Positions 10,768 through 23,237 are shown, counted from the stretch's first letter. The stretch is DNA of 57,159 nt from Symbiodinium natans (GCA_905221605.1 CAJNDS010000238.1:133101-190259); one strand, 5' to 3'. The notes: generated from the letters alone by a model not told the origin. Numbers and translations: made by a program.

Positions 10768-11514
10768 AGTAGGTGTATAGGAGTGGTGAGTAATAGCAAC
10801 CAGAAGTAGCAATTCGTAGCAGTAGGACGAGTAAGAGTGGAGCAACTTCTGACAGCTACCAGCGGACATTTGAAGAGGGCGGTTTTGAATCTCCAGGCGC
10901 AGAGCTCCGGCGTTGGCCGCGGCGAGGCCGAGCAAAACGATTGGTTTATTTCAGCCGGAGCACTGCAGTTAGCCGCGAGCAATGAGAGGTAGTGGGCTGG
11001 ATGGCCAGCCTGCGAGCAGCCTCGGAGGCACGTCGCCAAGCTACTCGGATGTCTTGACCCGGCGTGGGGCAACCGACTTCTTACCACTCCTCAGCAACTT
11101 CTTTAGGTGGGGGTCATGTGGGAAGTTGGTAGGGCCCTTCCGGCCAGGCATTCGTGGCGCTGCTTTCGCAGTCTGTCTACGAGTGGGCCTATGCGCAGGG
11201 CGTTCCTGCCAGGGTCCCAGAAAAGTCTTTGCACTGTTTGGGGATTGGGACGCAAGACTCATCCAGGCCTTAGGTCTCTTGCTGCGGGTTGCTGCATCTG
11301 AGGCCAACGTCTTCCTTTTGCCGCCACTCGGAGAAGCAGATTGGGAACGGGCTCGGTGAAGACTAGGTGACGAAACGTCTCTTGCGAGAGCCCGTGCCAT
11401 CTTCGCCATGCGCATGGCATGCAATGCTCCTTGTTTCTTCGAAGCCCCATTCCCCCTTATTTGGCAAACCCTGAGCCCCAGAGTTAGCGTGGAGTTCCAC
11501 CTTTAAAGCGTCAG

Positions 11515-11583
11515 GACTCTGCTCATCGTCTTTGCGGAGCTGCAATGCACGCGCATTGCGCTCATCGACGACGACTGTGAGAG
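11515..11583 (+). CDS. Candidate exon, unknown gene
   Basis: After a gcgtcag acceptor, encodes TLLIVFAELQCTRIALIDDD and then CER, ending at a possible GC donor. Hydrophobic strand followed by an acidic turn; no family recognised. Confidence 0.38.
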
Positions 11584-11935
11584 GCTCTCCTGCCTCCGAG
11601 CCATGGGGCTTGGGGAGGGGGGGGGGGGCGTGGGGATTTGTGCAACGTCGGTTGGGCTCTAATTTGGGGGCTTAAGGGCGTTTCAGCGGCTTGAATTCAG
11701 GGCCGAGCTTCTAGTTTTCAGGAAGAGGAGATCGGGCGCGACAGTCGGTCAAGCATGGCCAGAACGCCACAACATGGCCTCTCACAACAAGGGATCTCAA
11801 AAAGAGCCCATGGTTTACAGAGCTGGCCCGCATGGGCTGCGGCAAATTTCTCAAATGAGACACTTGCTCCCCTGCTCGGCCCCAGTCGCCGGCTCCTTCC
11901 GCGTTCGCCAGGGTCTCAGCTTCCGAAGTCCGACA

Positions 11936-11940
11936 CACAC

Positions 11941-11985
<45 letters not shown>
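11936..11985. repeat. CA then AT dinucleotide microsatellite
   Basis: A run of CA/AC passes into a run of AT. Plain simple repeat. Confidence 0.95.
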
Positions 11986-12597
11986 CTTTTCTATAATTAC
12001 ATTTTTAAATCTTATACATATGATACATGTGTATAGATAAATTTATTTGTATATGCATATCAAATTAGTATGATGAGCAAGTCAGACCCGGTGACATACG
12101 TGTAACCAGATCCCCGGCGAGTTGCTATTAACGCAATTGGGAGGCTTGGTGCGATTAGAGTGCAAAGGGATTGCAAAGACACGACTACGCCATCCAGGCT
12201 TGTTCCACCAATAGATTGGACTGGGGTCTCTGTGCCGGCCAAATGCCTGCAACAGCTGAAAGCTCTGCGAAACCCAAGCTAAGCCCCAATCCGTCCTCTT
12301 CTTTTCCAAGCCACCTGGCTCTCATACTGAATATAGGGGTCGGAATAATTGCTAATAGTTTCCCGTATCGTCCTATATAAGTGTATAATCATGACTTCCC
12401 AAAACCCTGTTCGAATTCTTAAGGCCCCCTATACTAGGCCATACTATAAGAACCCCTCAAAACCCTATTGAAAATTCTCCAGGCCCCCCTATGTTAGGCT
12501 CCGTGCCCGCGGCGCCTGGAGAGTGAGACTGCCACCGCGCGATGGCGAGCCGCCGGGGCCTCAAAAGGCCGCTTTTGATGCATCGCTTGACACATGG

Positions 12598-12655
12598 GTT
12601 TAGGGTTTAGGGTTTAGGGTTCAGAGTTTAGGGTTCAGGGTTTAGGGTTTAGGGT
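12598..12655. repeat. TTTAGGG array with TTCAGGG variants
   Basis: About eight units. It follows a GC-rich exon-like island (12510-12580, possible RRLESETATARWRAAG). Confidence 0.88.
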
Positions 12656-12689
12656 AAAAGAAGGAACCCCTATAGTAGATCCCCAAATA

Positions 12690-12745
12690 GTAGGATTTCC
12701 TTAGAATAAGGACCCTAAGAAGGCACCCCCTAGTTTCGGAAACCC
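12690..12745. repeat. Dispersed palindromic element, copy 1
   Basis: Contains caaatagtagga, ttccttagaataaggaccc and a C-rich end. Related to 19522-19590 and, inverted, to 38985-39040. Confidence 0.5.
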
Positions 12746-13242
12746 CCCCACATCCCTGTAGAGTCCTAAAGCCCCTAAAGGCCCCAAGCGAAACACCCCC
12801 TCACAAGCTTCGAGGCTAGGTCTGGGGTTGGACCTTCTGGACCCGGCCATACCGCAGATCTGTCACCCGGCCTCATTCTTGGATGTTTGGTGGTTTTGAG
12901 GTGGGCATTTTAAGGCATGATTCCGGGGCTTGTTGGATTTTTGCTTCCGGGGAGGGCTTCGGGGATTTGTAAGTTGGAGGAAGCCCTATAAGGCATATGA
13001 GCCTTTTGGAGGCGATCCCACAGGAAGTTCAGAATTCAGGGAAACCGCCGACAGTCCACGTCATCTCTGCTCTCCTGAAGCCTCTTAGCCCTTTCAGCCA
13101 TCTGGGATCTCTCAGTGAACATGGGAAGTGCGGATTGTCTTTGCGATCGAACATGGGTTTTGGAAGCCTCCCCGTTTGCCACGACACCCATGCACGCCCT
13201 GAAGCCCAAACCCCACTGCAGAGCAATATCCACCAAGCCTGT

Positions 13243-13299
13243 AGGGTTTAGGGTTTAGGGTTTAGGGTTTAGGGTTTAGGGTTTAGGGTTTAGGGTTTA
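13243..13299. repeat. TTTAGGG array
   Basis: Eight perfect units. Confidence 0.93.
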
Positions 13300-13503
13300 T
13301 AGATGTCTGAGCTGCTGGTTTTCTACGAGGCTCCATCGTCCCGGGTTCCATTGCCACGGCCCTGGTTGAGGTTTCTTTTAGCGCGGCTGAAGCCAGGCCA
13401 TTCGAAGCCCTTTTGGTAGAAAGGAAGAGAACGCCCGAATTTCGGGAAGGTTCAGGAAGCAGACAGACGTTTGGAGTTAAGGAAACGTCCACAATTCTCC
13501 CAG

Positions 13504-13780
13504 GTTGAGAAGCACAACGCCACGCTCGATGACGCCGACCGCATCAAGGCGGGAACAGAGTTTCAAGCGTCAGGCGCAGCAGCCGAAAACCCATCAAACC
13601 CCGAAGCCGAAGTCCGTTTTCGGAACCTGGGACTGATGCACTGCGCTGACGTCATGCGCCCACGAAGCCTCTACGCCCTACTCTTCCTTTAAAGGTTCAA
13701 AGTGGCTTTGGAATTGAGAGCCGAGGTGGGGGACTTCATCCTGGAGGCCAAGGGCGTCCGCGGCGAGGCCGCTGAGTCCA
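13504..13780 (+). CDS. Two candidate exons, unknown gene
   Basis: 13504-13573 follows ttctcccag and encodes VEKHNATLDDADRIKAGTEF, ending near a GC donor. 13695 to about 13780 follows tttaaag and encodes FKVALELRAEVGDFILEAKG then VRGEAAES. Both are charged and helical with GC-rich third positions. Their phases do not join directly, so another small exon or a different donor is likely between them. Confidence 0.42.
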
Positions 13781-14003
13781 GGGTCTTGTCGGGAGAAGGG
13801 CTTAGGGAGAGGAAGGGTCATCGAGGGGTCGGAACAAAAAGTAATGGCATTCCCTGATGGTGCCTTTACGAATTTAATATAATGCCAAACCCTACAAATG
13901 ATGAAGTAACCCCTTAAGAAGTGAATCTGTGATGTCAGGGTGAGGATCTTGCCCAGGACTGCTGTGAGGTTTTTGTAGTTGCTTTCTAAGTTGAGGGGGG
14001 AGG

Positions 14004-14034
<31 letters not shown>
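14004..14034. repeat. Long poly-G tract
   Basis: Nearly 30 consecutive G preceded by gggaggcgggg. A likely sequencing and replication obstacle. Confidence 0.9.
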
Positions 14035-14035
<1 letters not shown>

Positions 14036-14159
14036 GTTCTCCTGAGCCTGGGCTGAGCTCGTGTATATCTAGTTTTCGTTGTTTGCTCCTGCAGTTATGG
14101 AACCCCGTACCCCAAAAATGGCTCCTGACAACTCAAAAGGCTCTGAAAAATTACTTTGA

Positions 14160-14224
14160 GCACTGTTTCGGTGGAGCTTGCGAGAGGCGCTGGCCATCGC
14201 CGACTCGCTGGAGCAACGGGCTCA
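14160..14224 (+). CDS. Candidate exon, unknown gene
   Basis: Encodes LFRWSLREALAIADSLEQRA in the + direction after tttgag. It looks like an amphipathic helix similar to the neighbouring candidates. The minus strand is also open over this segment, so confidence is limited. Confidence 0.35.
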
Positions 14225-14647
14225 GCCCGATAAAGCTGGGGTACTTCTCAGTTTGAGCTTGGGAGGGGGGAGGTTTGTGGCAGACATATAGAGGTTTGAA
14301 GGGTGCAGGCTTGCGAATGTCCAGGTTTTGCAGTACACATGCTCCGGGAGCAGAACATCTAGCAGCCCCGGAGACACTGGGTTGTGATCTAGTGGCCAAG
14401 TTCGGCAATGGGTGCACCATGAGACCATTCGGCTCCTGCAGGTCTTCTCCCGATGGGCTGTCCCTTCTCCTGCAGCGGCCGCCGCCTCGTAGAATGCGGC
14501 TCTCAGCCAAAGCGCTGGCCCCACACGCGCAGGCACGGCACAATACGGCACAGATGTCTGCACCGCAACACTTTCCGAGTCTGCGCAAAGCCCTTCCAAG
14601 CAAGGCGCTTCAAAAAGCCCACGGCTTGGTTGCCCCCCTTCTCTCAG

Positions 14648-14712
14648 GAGCTCCTGTCCCTCACCTCGCTGCCTTCCAGCGCCGCTGGCCTGGAGGGGCT
14701 CACCATGCCTGG
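14648..14712 (+). CDS. Candidate exon, unknown gene
   Basis: Follows ctctcag and encodes ELLSLTSLPSSAAGLEGLTM. It is followed at once by a G run and a TTTAGGG array. Leu spacing is loosely LRR-like but too short to call. Confidence 0.3.
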
Positions 14713-14720
14713 GGGGGGGG

Positions 14721-14760
14721 GTTTAGGGTTTGGGGCTTCGGGTTTAGGGTTGAGGGTTAG
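14721..14760. repeat. TTTAGGG array, degenerate
   Basis: Starts in a G run directly after the exon-like segment 14648-14712. Confidence 0.8.
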
Positions 14761-15088
14761 AATACCTCCGAAAGCAAAAGAAGCCCACAGATGGAGATTC
14801 CCGAGGTGTCACTCTACGCCACGCGGGACCTTGGCACGGAAGGGGCAGAGCTCAGGCGCCTGAGACCCCCCTTCATTCCTGAGGGGTGTTTTAAAGGCGC
14901 TTCTCAATGTTAGCGGTTCTCGAAGAGATACTTTATAAGGGGCTTGGGAAATTACTTTTGGTATTCCCCTTCTTGTCTCTATTAGTCTACTATCATCACC
15001 CCCCCCCCCCCCCCAAAACCCTATTCTAATCATAAAGGCCCCCTGTATTGTTACAACCCCTTTATTATCACCCTCCCCTCCCTTGAAG

Positions 15089-15217
15089 GCGCCACGACCG
15101 CCTCGTGGCGGCCGCGGATGCTGTGGGCGTCCGAGATGGCGCTGCCGAGGTCCGGGCGGCGCTGGAGTTGGCCCTCCGAGGCCGGGCTCCCACTGGGGAC
15201 CCTGAGCATCTTCGTAG
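15089..15217 (+). CDS. Candidate exon, unknown gene
   Basis: Between ccttgaag and a possible GC donor (GTAG|GCATTT). It encodes RHDRLVAAADAVGVRDGAAE, then VRAALELALRGRAPTGD, then PEHLR; 42 codons, Ala/Leu/Arg-rich and helical. It lies 220 bp before the calpain start and probably belongs to the gene upstream, not to the calpain. Confidence 0.45.
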
Positions 15218-15436
15218 GCATTTCTCTGGGGTTTTGGGAATTTGGGGCCCACAACCTCATGCCATTGTCAGTGGCCCGCGTTGGGAAGGATCCAAAGACT
15301 CCTTCCTTGCCTGGTGCCTTGAGGAAGGACTTGTTTTGTCAGGAAAAGGCAAGGGTGCACTTAGACGGTATGGAGTGGAGATGTACCCGGGCTTTGAGCG
15401 TTCCAGCTCAAGAAGGTGCTCTCTGCAATCGTAGCC

Positions 15437-18400
15437 ATGGGAAACTGCCACTGCAACAGCGGTGATCAGCAGCATGACATGGTCATGGGTTCCCCGCGGA
15501 ACCGGATGCATCTTCGGAAGATCCAAGTGCCGCACATACCCACAGTCGCGCCGCCTGAGCAGCCGGACTTCAAGGGGACTGCGAAAGCCTCTGCACCACA
15601 AGCAGAGGGCCTCTTCGCAGATCCCGAGTTTCCGGCCACAGACGAAAGCTTGGGTGGCATCACTGGTGACCAAGCAAATCCTCAGGTGGCGGAGTACCTG
15701 GCAGCTCTGCCTGCAGTTTAGAGAGGGTCGAGTCTCACCTGCAAAGGATGAAGAAGCTTTTTCACATCCCAGCCCTCTTAGCCTTTGAGGTCGAGATGAT
15801 GAAGCTTGTCGTCCCGGGTTGGGTGCGACCACACCAGATGATCGGCAAGAAGTCAAGCAACTACAGGCTCTTTGCGACGGAGGGGGAGCCCTGCCTTTTC
15901 AAGCATGTCTCGCCAAGGGATATTCGGCAGGGCCACTTGGAGCATTGGCGGAGGGACCTTTATGATAGACTCTTTCCGGGTTCTTATAGAAGATGCGCTC
16001 TGTTTTCATATACATGTTTGTTTACAAAAAGGTCCCATAGCTTTGATCAACCCCCGCATGTCAGTGCGTGTCGAGAGAAGCTTGCCGAGAGTGTGAGGAA
16101 ACCTCCGTCGCATGCGCGCGTTTCCTTGCCGAGGTTACCTTGGAGACTGCTGGCTTGTCTCTTCCTTTGCATCCATTGCCGAGTATCCGGACCGCGTCCG
16201 GTCGCTCTTCAAGCAGCACGAGCTGACAGCCGACGGCCGATACGATGTCCGCCTCTACGACCCTCTAGCAGAGGAGTGGAAGGTCGTGACCATTGATGAC
16301 CGGCTGCCATACTGGCAGAGGCCTGGCAAGCACGGCGACCTCTGCTTCGCCAAGCCCACGAAGGAGAACGAGTTTTGGACCTGCTTGCTTGAGAAAGCTG
16401 TGGCCAAGTTTGTGAAGTCCTACCATAGGATCGACGGTGGCTTTGAATCTGTGGCCCTGGAGATGCTGACAGGCCAGTTTTGGGGTGGATCTTGAGTTGA
16501 TTTCCTGGGTTCAATTTAGGGTTTAAGGTATAGGGTTTAGGGTTTAGGGTTTAGGGTTTAGGGTTTAGGGTTCAAAGTTGTTTGTCCTCAGCAGGCAAGC
16601 CCTCCCTCAACATTCAAGTGAGCGCCTTCGAGGGCGGCATGCACTCGCCCTACGTGACTGGGCTTGCAATGCATATGGGAAGCTTAGGGTTCTGTGGCGT
16701 TCAGATTTTGAAAACCCCGACTCGCCCTGAACGTCATTTCACGCCCGCACACAACTGCTATTCTTGAGTTCTGCAGCCGTGAGCACCTAGTGTGTGGGAA
16801 ATCATGGACCCCCATGTCCGAAAACGCGCCCGCCTAAGGTTCTCATCAGTGGGAAAGATGAGAGCTCGGCAAAGCACGCCACAGACACCCGGCGCAGGAT
16901 GAGCTAAGACAGGTTCGCAAAGAAAGGTCTCAGACGAAGTGCCGGCTTTGCCTGGCATCCCGTGGGTGTTTCCTAGGTATGGAAGGGGAGCCTTATTCTA
17001 GGAACTCCTTTTCTTGGAAAGCCCTGAGGTCTACATGCGAATGCAAAGCTTCGACGCCAACTGGGGCTACTGGGGCCAAGATGCGTCCGTCATGTGCGAG
17101 GGCCAGCTAGAAGCTTGGACCAACGAGGTTTTGTTTGCTTTGCTGTCCCAACTCTCGCAGCCCAAATTGCCTGACAGATAGCATCCACAAAAGACGTGTC
17201 GCAGCGGACCCACCCTCCAGACGAAAAGAAAAAAAAGAATATACTGCCCTCAGGAGCTCTCGGATGACTGGCTTTGGAGCAAGCTTTGTGCGTGGAATGA
17301 AGAGGGCTACAGCCTGTGCCGAGCACTCAGGGCGGAGTGGGAGGAGTGGCATGGGAGCTTGCGGTATGCTGGGAGTCTTGGGTTAGGCTGCTTCGTGTCA
17401 TCGAAGATTCAACAGGGGTTTGTCTGCAAATGGCGAAGAACGTCAGCCTGCCCATGCCGAACTCGCAACGAGACCTGCAGCAAAGAGAACCTCATGTCAA
17501 GCCCTGAACGCTAGACCCTAATCCCGTCCTGGCTAAAATCCCCAGAACAAATCGACAGCCCCGACCTCTGAGGCTGCGGCACACGCCAGGACTACAAGGC
17601 AAGGAACAAGACGCGCACTCAAGCATCTGCTAGCACTATGACTGGTTCTGGGGCGTTTTTGATGTTCGGGAAATCTAGAAGGGTGGCCTTTAAGGCCGGA
17701 TTTGCACCGATGCCGAGAAAGAAGCAAGAGGAACACAGCACTTGAAGCATCCTCTCAGAACAAAGCCCTTCACGTTGCAGCCATGTAAGACTCTTCAGCC
17801 TGACGAATCGTCGACCCACACACCCCCATTGCCTCTGCGGGAAGGGCGAGCTTAAGACATCCTAAGCCCTGAACTCATGAAGTCGCTTGTCGCAAGGGTA
17901 TCCTGGCGGGCCATGCCTACACACTTCTCCACCTGGTGGAGGCTTGATGCCAGATTTCTGAGGGCAAGGGTTTGTTTTTTGTCTCCTGGTCGCTTCTGAC
18001 TACGGGCGGTGGATGGGCTTCCGTCGTGCATGGTACACATGAAAGTCTCCGCCAGTCCAGCATGCTGCCCTGTCTTGTGCGCAACCGTAATCGAGGTGGC
18101 CTTCGCGTGAGATTCCCGCTGTGGATTCTGGTGTACGAAAAGGAGAGTTGCTACATGCATACATACATATGTATATATATATACACATCCCTGCAGACTT
18201 GCAGGTGCCGATTGAGAGGCAAGGGCAGTCGTCGGTGCTTCGACTGCTGCACGTCCCGCGGCTGGAGGTCAAAGTCCTTTACATAGGGTGTTTCGGAAGT
18301 TTGGGCAAGAAGTTTCAGGCTTCAGGGTTCCGTGTGTCGACACATGTTGAAAGCGATAGGCGCCCATGTGCTCTCTTCACTAAGATCCGGAACCCCCATG

Positions 18401-19159
18401 CCACCAACGAGTGGTTCGGGCGCTTCCACGATGACGACTGGGAGACCTGGAACGCGTATCCAGAGGTGCGCACCCAGCTTTGGAGCCTCAGTGCTCTCTG
18501 GGCACGCCCTGAACCCGAAACTTCCCAAGGCACACGTCTCCCTCGCTTGCAAGTAACTCTGAGAGTCTTCAAAACTGCTGTTGAGGCCCTGAAAGCCACA
18601 GGACACAAAGTTGGAATCAAGGACAGGGCGCTTTCGGCTTGCAAGAGAACTGGAAGACTAGGTAAAAACCCCTTCGGTCTATAGGACCTTGCCCTTAAAC
18701 ACAACTCCAAAGATGTGAGGGGCGTGTTTTGGATCGGCTTTCTCCACCCTTCAAGAAACGTAGCAACTCTGGGCTTCAACCTGCAGAAGAATCACTCCGA
18801 AATTGTTTCGCAATGGAGCCCTGAGCCCCTTAAATACGGCCACAAGGCTTCAAACTCGAAAGCAGGAGTCGACGGCCTATGGTCTAAACCGTGAGAGATC
18901 TCAGAAGTGCGAGAGAGGGCACGGGAGATGGAGCAAGGGATATTGAGACCCTGTTTTAAGGCCGCAAAAGAGCCTAAAGTCTTACACACACCTGCCTCCA
19001 GCCCAAGGCCGTCGGATTTAGGGTTTAGGGTTTAGGGTTTAAGGTTTAGGGTTTTCGGCTGCTCTGTAGGACAATGGGGTCTTCTGGATGCCCTGGGACG
19101 AGTTCAAGGCAGGCTATGCTGATGTCGCCGTGAACTTCGACAAGAGACTTCGCTTTTGA
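15437..19159 (+). CDS. Calpain-type cysteine protease, multi-exon
   Basis: Intracellular papain-fold protease of the calpain (C2) family. Proposed exons: 15437-15685 or -15715, 15790-15931, 16134-16472, 16595-16653, 17029-17127, 17254-about 17330, 17883-17941, 18205-18252, 18385-18465, 19070-19159 (stop TGA). Most junctions keep frame; introns at 15932, 16473 and 17942 start with GC. The catalytic Cys is in YLGDCWLVSSFA (codon 16148-16150), the His in GILAGHAYTLLH (17912-17914), and the Asn in IRNPHATNEWFG (18391-18393). The family's usual RNPWG is RNPH here. The C-terminal block DNGVFWMPWDEF closes the catalytic domain and the protein stops soon after, with no C2-like or EF-hand domain. The N-terminus MGNCHC fits N-myristoylation at Gly2 plus palmitoylation at Cys4/Cys6, so membrane attachment is inferred. 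An AG just before the ATG (15433-15434) could accept a spliced leader. The junctions between exons 6 and 7 and between 9 and 10 are unresolved and may hide small exons. Confidence 0.92.
16515..16571. repeat. TTTAGGG array inside a calpain intron
   Basis: Fills nearly half of the 122-nt intron 16473-16594, starting about 42 nt after the donor. Confidence 0.93.
19017..19054. repeat. TTTAGGG array before the last calpain exon
   Basis: About five units ending 15 nt before the acceptor AG at 19068-19069. Confidence 0.9.
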
Positions 19160-19162
19160 ATG

Positions 19163-19220
19163 GTTTAGGGTTTAGGGTTTAGGGTTTGGGGTTTGGGGTT
19201 TAGGGTTTAGGGTTTAGGGC
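19163..19220. repeat. TTTAGGG array after the calpain stop
   Basis: Begins 4 nt after the stop codon, so it probably lies in the 3' UTR. Some TTTGGGG variants. Confidence 0.9.
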
Positions 19221-19521
19221 TCCCATATTTTTGGCCAGGCCAGCCATAAGTAGAGATTCAGCGAAAGATTGGTTTCTGGATGCTTCGGCCACACGTCTTG
19301 TCCCACAACCTTCAACCCGAAGAGGCAGACCCACCTCAAACCCTAAGGCCCCAACTCATAGCCCAGGCAAGACAAAGGAAGTCGCTACACTGACGAGTCC
19401 CCAAAAGCGGTGGCGGAGCACCAGAAGCTTGCACCGCAGTTCGTCGGGTCTGTTTCATGCTCATGGACTTCTTATGGGGCCAATATGGGGTTTACGATTA
19501 TCAGGACCCCTAATACAAACT

Positions 19522-19590
19522 CCCAAATAGCAGGATCCCCTTACACTAAGGACCCCAATGAGGTACCCCTAATATGGTAAACCCCCATAC
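19522..19590. repeat. Dispersed palindromic element, copy 2
   Basis: Contains caaatagcaggatcccctta and cactaaggacccc; similar to 12690-12745. Confidence 0.5.
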
Positions 19591-20299
19591 GCTCTATGCA
19601 GCTTGTGACCGATGTTACTAGGCTTTTCTGAGAGCATTGCTACGGCCTTTCCCTGATTCATCGGGACTTGGCTGTTTCGGGCAGCGAAGGTTTAGGCCAT
19701 TGAGTCATATTCTTTAAGAGTTTCGGCGGCTGCTTGAGCTTCAAGAATTCAACGGGAAGTGCCTCTGCACCACAGCTTCATGTGATCCGACAGCATTGAG
19801 TGGTGTGCAGACGACGAGCACAGGATATGCGTACGGATGCAAGAAACCTTGGACCCATTCCATTCCAGCCACCACGAATCACAAGCACCCAACAAAAGAC
19901 CCAAGCGATTGTTTGCCCCTCCCCCCGATATATATTCTCCGGTCGTAGAGTTGGAAAAAGCATTTCAACATTTAGGCCCCCTTAAGCGCTTTTGCACACC
20001 GACCCTAAGCCCCAAACCGTAGCTCAAACTCAAACCCCCCTCCCACAAACCTTAAACCCAACAGCCTGCACCCTGAGAGCCCCCATGTTTTTAACACAGG
20101 CCAACACAATGTATGTAGCTTCTGTTTCTCTATTTACCTATAAAACTTATTGAAGAATGGACAGGCCACAAACCCTGTAAGCCCTGAATATCGAAGAGCC
20201 CCAGACCATAACCCTTAAACTTTACACCCCGGGTACCTCCAAACCCCTAACCCCCGAAAGTACCACAAACTCTGAAACCCCCTAGCTAAAACCCCCAAG

Positions 20300-20361
20300 C
20301 CGACTGAGGAAGGTGGTCTGGGGCCAGGTCGGCTACCAGCAACTTGCAGAGCAGTTTAAGG
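20300..20361 (+). CDS. Candidate exon, unknown gene
   Basis: Encodes RLRKVVWGQVGYQQLAEQFK after an aag acceptor. A further fragment at about 20421-20465 reads EMAGALMPVLADAG before a stop and may be a later exon. No family recognised. Confidence 0.3.
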
Positions 20362-20469
20362 GTGGGGTGCCATCGCGACATAAATCGGAGAGAGGGGGGT
20401 GCATACATGCAACGTCCGAGGAAATGGCTGGGGCTTTAATGCCCGTCCTGGCAGATGCTGGCTAAGATG

Positions 20470-23235
20470 GTGCGTGGGCGCTTCATCATGTTGGGCATCC
20501 TCGTGGTAGATGTGCGAAGTTCAGTGAAGAGCCGTTTTAGTCAAAATCTGTGCGAACCACGAGAAGGACGTTGCCCTTGCTCCTGAAGGGAAGCAAAAGG
20601 AACGTCCATGACAAATCGTGTCCCGGAAGGTGCTTCTCGATATCTCGTGCGAATAAAAACAGGCTCATTGCCCATGCAGAAGAAACAATACCAGATGCTC
20701 CCCATATACTAGAATATAACCTATAATGGGAGTACTTAACATTAGGGTTAATCTTAGAAAAAAGACATGGCCATCTCGAGAATGTCAGCAGGGCCTTCCT
20801 GGACGTGCTTTTGCCAGTCGCCTGGGTGGATTTCATGAGAAATGTTGTTCACCTGGAAGAGACGATGCTTGCAACCTCACCCTCGCGAAGAGAAAGCCAG
20901 GACAAAACAAGGAAGCCCAGCAGATCCATTTCTTTCTAGAAGACTCCGAGGCTGTCTTGTCATTGCTGCACAAGAGAGACTCATCGCTGCTTGAAGACAG
21001 GATGTTCGCGGCGCTGTTTCGGTGAATTCTGCAAGCTTTTGTGCACACATCGTTTGCACACATCCTCAGGCTCAGAGCCTTTCTACATCTCCGTGGTCCG
21101 GCCGGGCATTGAGGGCAACTAGTCAAGAACCATCGCGCTGAGGCGAAGTTGCAAGATGACCATTCAGTTGCGCACTTCTGCTGCATCTCAGGGCATGCTC
21201 GCGATTCCCTAGCACACAAGGTTTCATGCCAGATGCCAAAGGCGCCCCATGCCCTCCTCGCTGTCTGTGTGAGTTTGGCGGGCACGCGCAGCTCTACCCT
21301 GGGCTTTAATTCACTCACCATGGAGATGACACATGCAGAGCAGATTGCTTGCATAGTCAGGAAAGCTTACATGTTGAGCTCGTCCCTAATCCCACCCCAA
21401 GACCAATACCGACAAGCAGCCGACGCCGTCTCGATGAGCTTCCACCCCCGCTGAAGAAGCAACAACGTGTACACAATCCCACTTCAATTGAAGTGCCACT
21501 CGCCAACTGGCAGACGGGCTTTTGACCTGCCATGAAGCGGCGCGTGAACACTCTTGCATCCACAACAACCACAAAGAAGCGCTTTGGTCGGCATTCTATG
21601 TCAGCCCTCTGCGTTCTTGCGTTCTTTTTTCGGAGATGTATGGAGCCAGCTACACCCGCTGTCCTGACGTATGTCGACCCAAGACCTCCACATGATCATG
21701 AGAGAGGCACAGAGTTTCTCAGATTGAGAGGCTTTTGAAGTCTAAAAGAACATCGATTTCGGGGCTGGGATCTCTTGAATAGGATGCTGATTGAAATTGT
21801 GGTCCAGTAGCTTTCACCCCAAATAAGAGTACAATAACGAAAGAACCAAGAACTTGCCCCAAAACCCTCTGAAGCAAACGTCTTCCGAGGCGGCGCGACT
21901 GGAAGGAGGCTGAGGAGGAGGAGGACGGTCTGCGGGTCACCACCCCACTAAGCCCCAAACCCCAATGTCTGAGCACATAAACTGCAAACAATAACATCCC
22001 CAAACCTAAAAAGCCCAAATCCGGTCCGACTTGGGCGTGTATCGATTCGCCTCTGGCAATCATGTGGGAAAGTTTGGCCTTCTTTGGCTTTGTCTTTGGC
22101 TTTGTGATCCTCTTTCCTGCTATGAGAGGGCCAACTCGTAGCCCCTAACGGCGAAAGCGTGCGAAACAGGACCCATTGCCCCCGGCATGGGGCGTGGACA
22201 TGACGCTCCATTCCCCCTATACCCTGACCCTCGTCAGCTGAACCTCGAAGGCCAACAAACCCCCCTTTGACAGCGACCTTGCCATTCCTCGAACCCTGAA
22301 GTTCTGAAGGATGGCGCTGAGGCAGGGCCACTGCCAGACAGCGACGACGAACCCAAGGCTGAGAACTCCAAGCCTGAGGAAACGGAGGGAAACCGGGTAG
22401 GGGGAAAGGATGGCAAAGAGGGCGAGTTTCGAGAGGATCCGGAGTGCCTTCTGCAGATGTTGAGGGCTCATGGACTTCGGTGCCAGGGAAGGGTTAAGGA
22501 TTGGCATCCCCTGATGTCGAAGTCACCTCTGCTGACCCTCCTTCCACTTCCTGCCTCAAATGCAACCTGAGCAACCCTAAACCTTGAAGCGCTCGCACCC
22601 CAAAACTTCGTTGGCTCCCGCTCTCCCTCACCATTTCAGAGGAAAAGACGGCAGCAAAAGCCGCGACAGGCGATGTGCAAGCGTAGCTTCGGATTTCGGG
22701 CTTTGCGGGCGCGGGGGATGGGTTTGATTGGCTAACCACTACAAGGAGATTCCATGAGATTCCTACCTCTCATACTTCTCAGAAGAAGTTCGTTGCCCCT
22801 GCAGGTATTCCAAACCCGGTTGTTTGGTTCGAGATCTCAGCAGCTCGGAGATGGAAAGACTCAAAACTACCATATCCCCCTTGGGAATATAAGACCCAAG
22901 AGGATATTAAATTTTAAACATATTATGTTTATTAAGGTTCTACGGGAAGTGTAGACTAAGGACTAAGGGTTTAATTGCTTTTGGAGGCTACACAGAAAGC
23001 CACAGGAAGTCCTAAAAGACAAGCTGCAGAAGCACATTCTAAAGCACGGCAGCCGAAGCACGCCAAGCTGCGTCCCTTCAAAGGCTGTTCAACGGATTTG
23101 GGGTTTTAGTAGGGATGTTCGGGTCTAGGATGCAGAATCCCCCAGAAACCCGCGATTCGAGGTTGCTGACAAGCCCCGCGGCCGCTTACATTTTGAGCCT
23201 TGGGCTCCAATGTGTCACTGGTTGCGTATGTCAGT
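20470..23235. other. No confident gene
   Basis: Several moderate open frames on both strands with no recognisable domain or clear exon. Few telomere-like repeats. Confidence 0.4.
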
Positions 23236-23237
23236 AG

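Noticed and set aside
15429-15438. CGTAGCCAT near the calpain start resembles the first bases of the dinoflagellate spliced leader
   Set aside because: Only about nine bases match and the rest of the leader is absent; likely chance around a start codon.
16996-17028. Extension of the fifth calpain exon upstream
   Set aside because: The reading is not protein-like before the AG at 17027-17028, and phase fits the junction from 16653.
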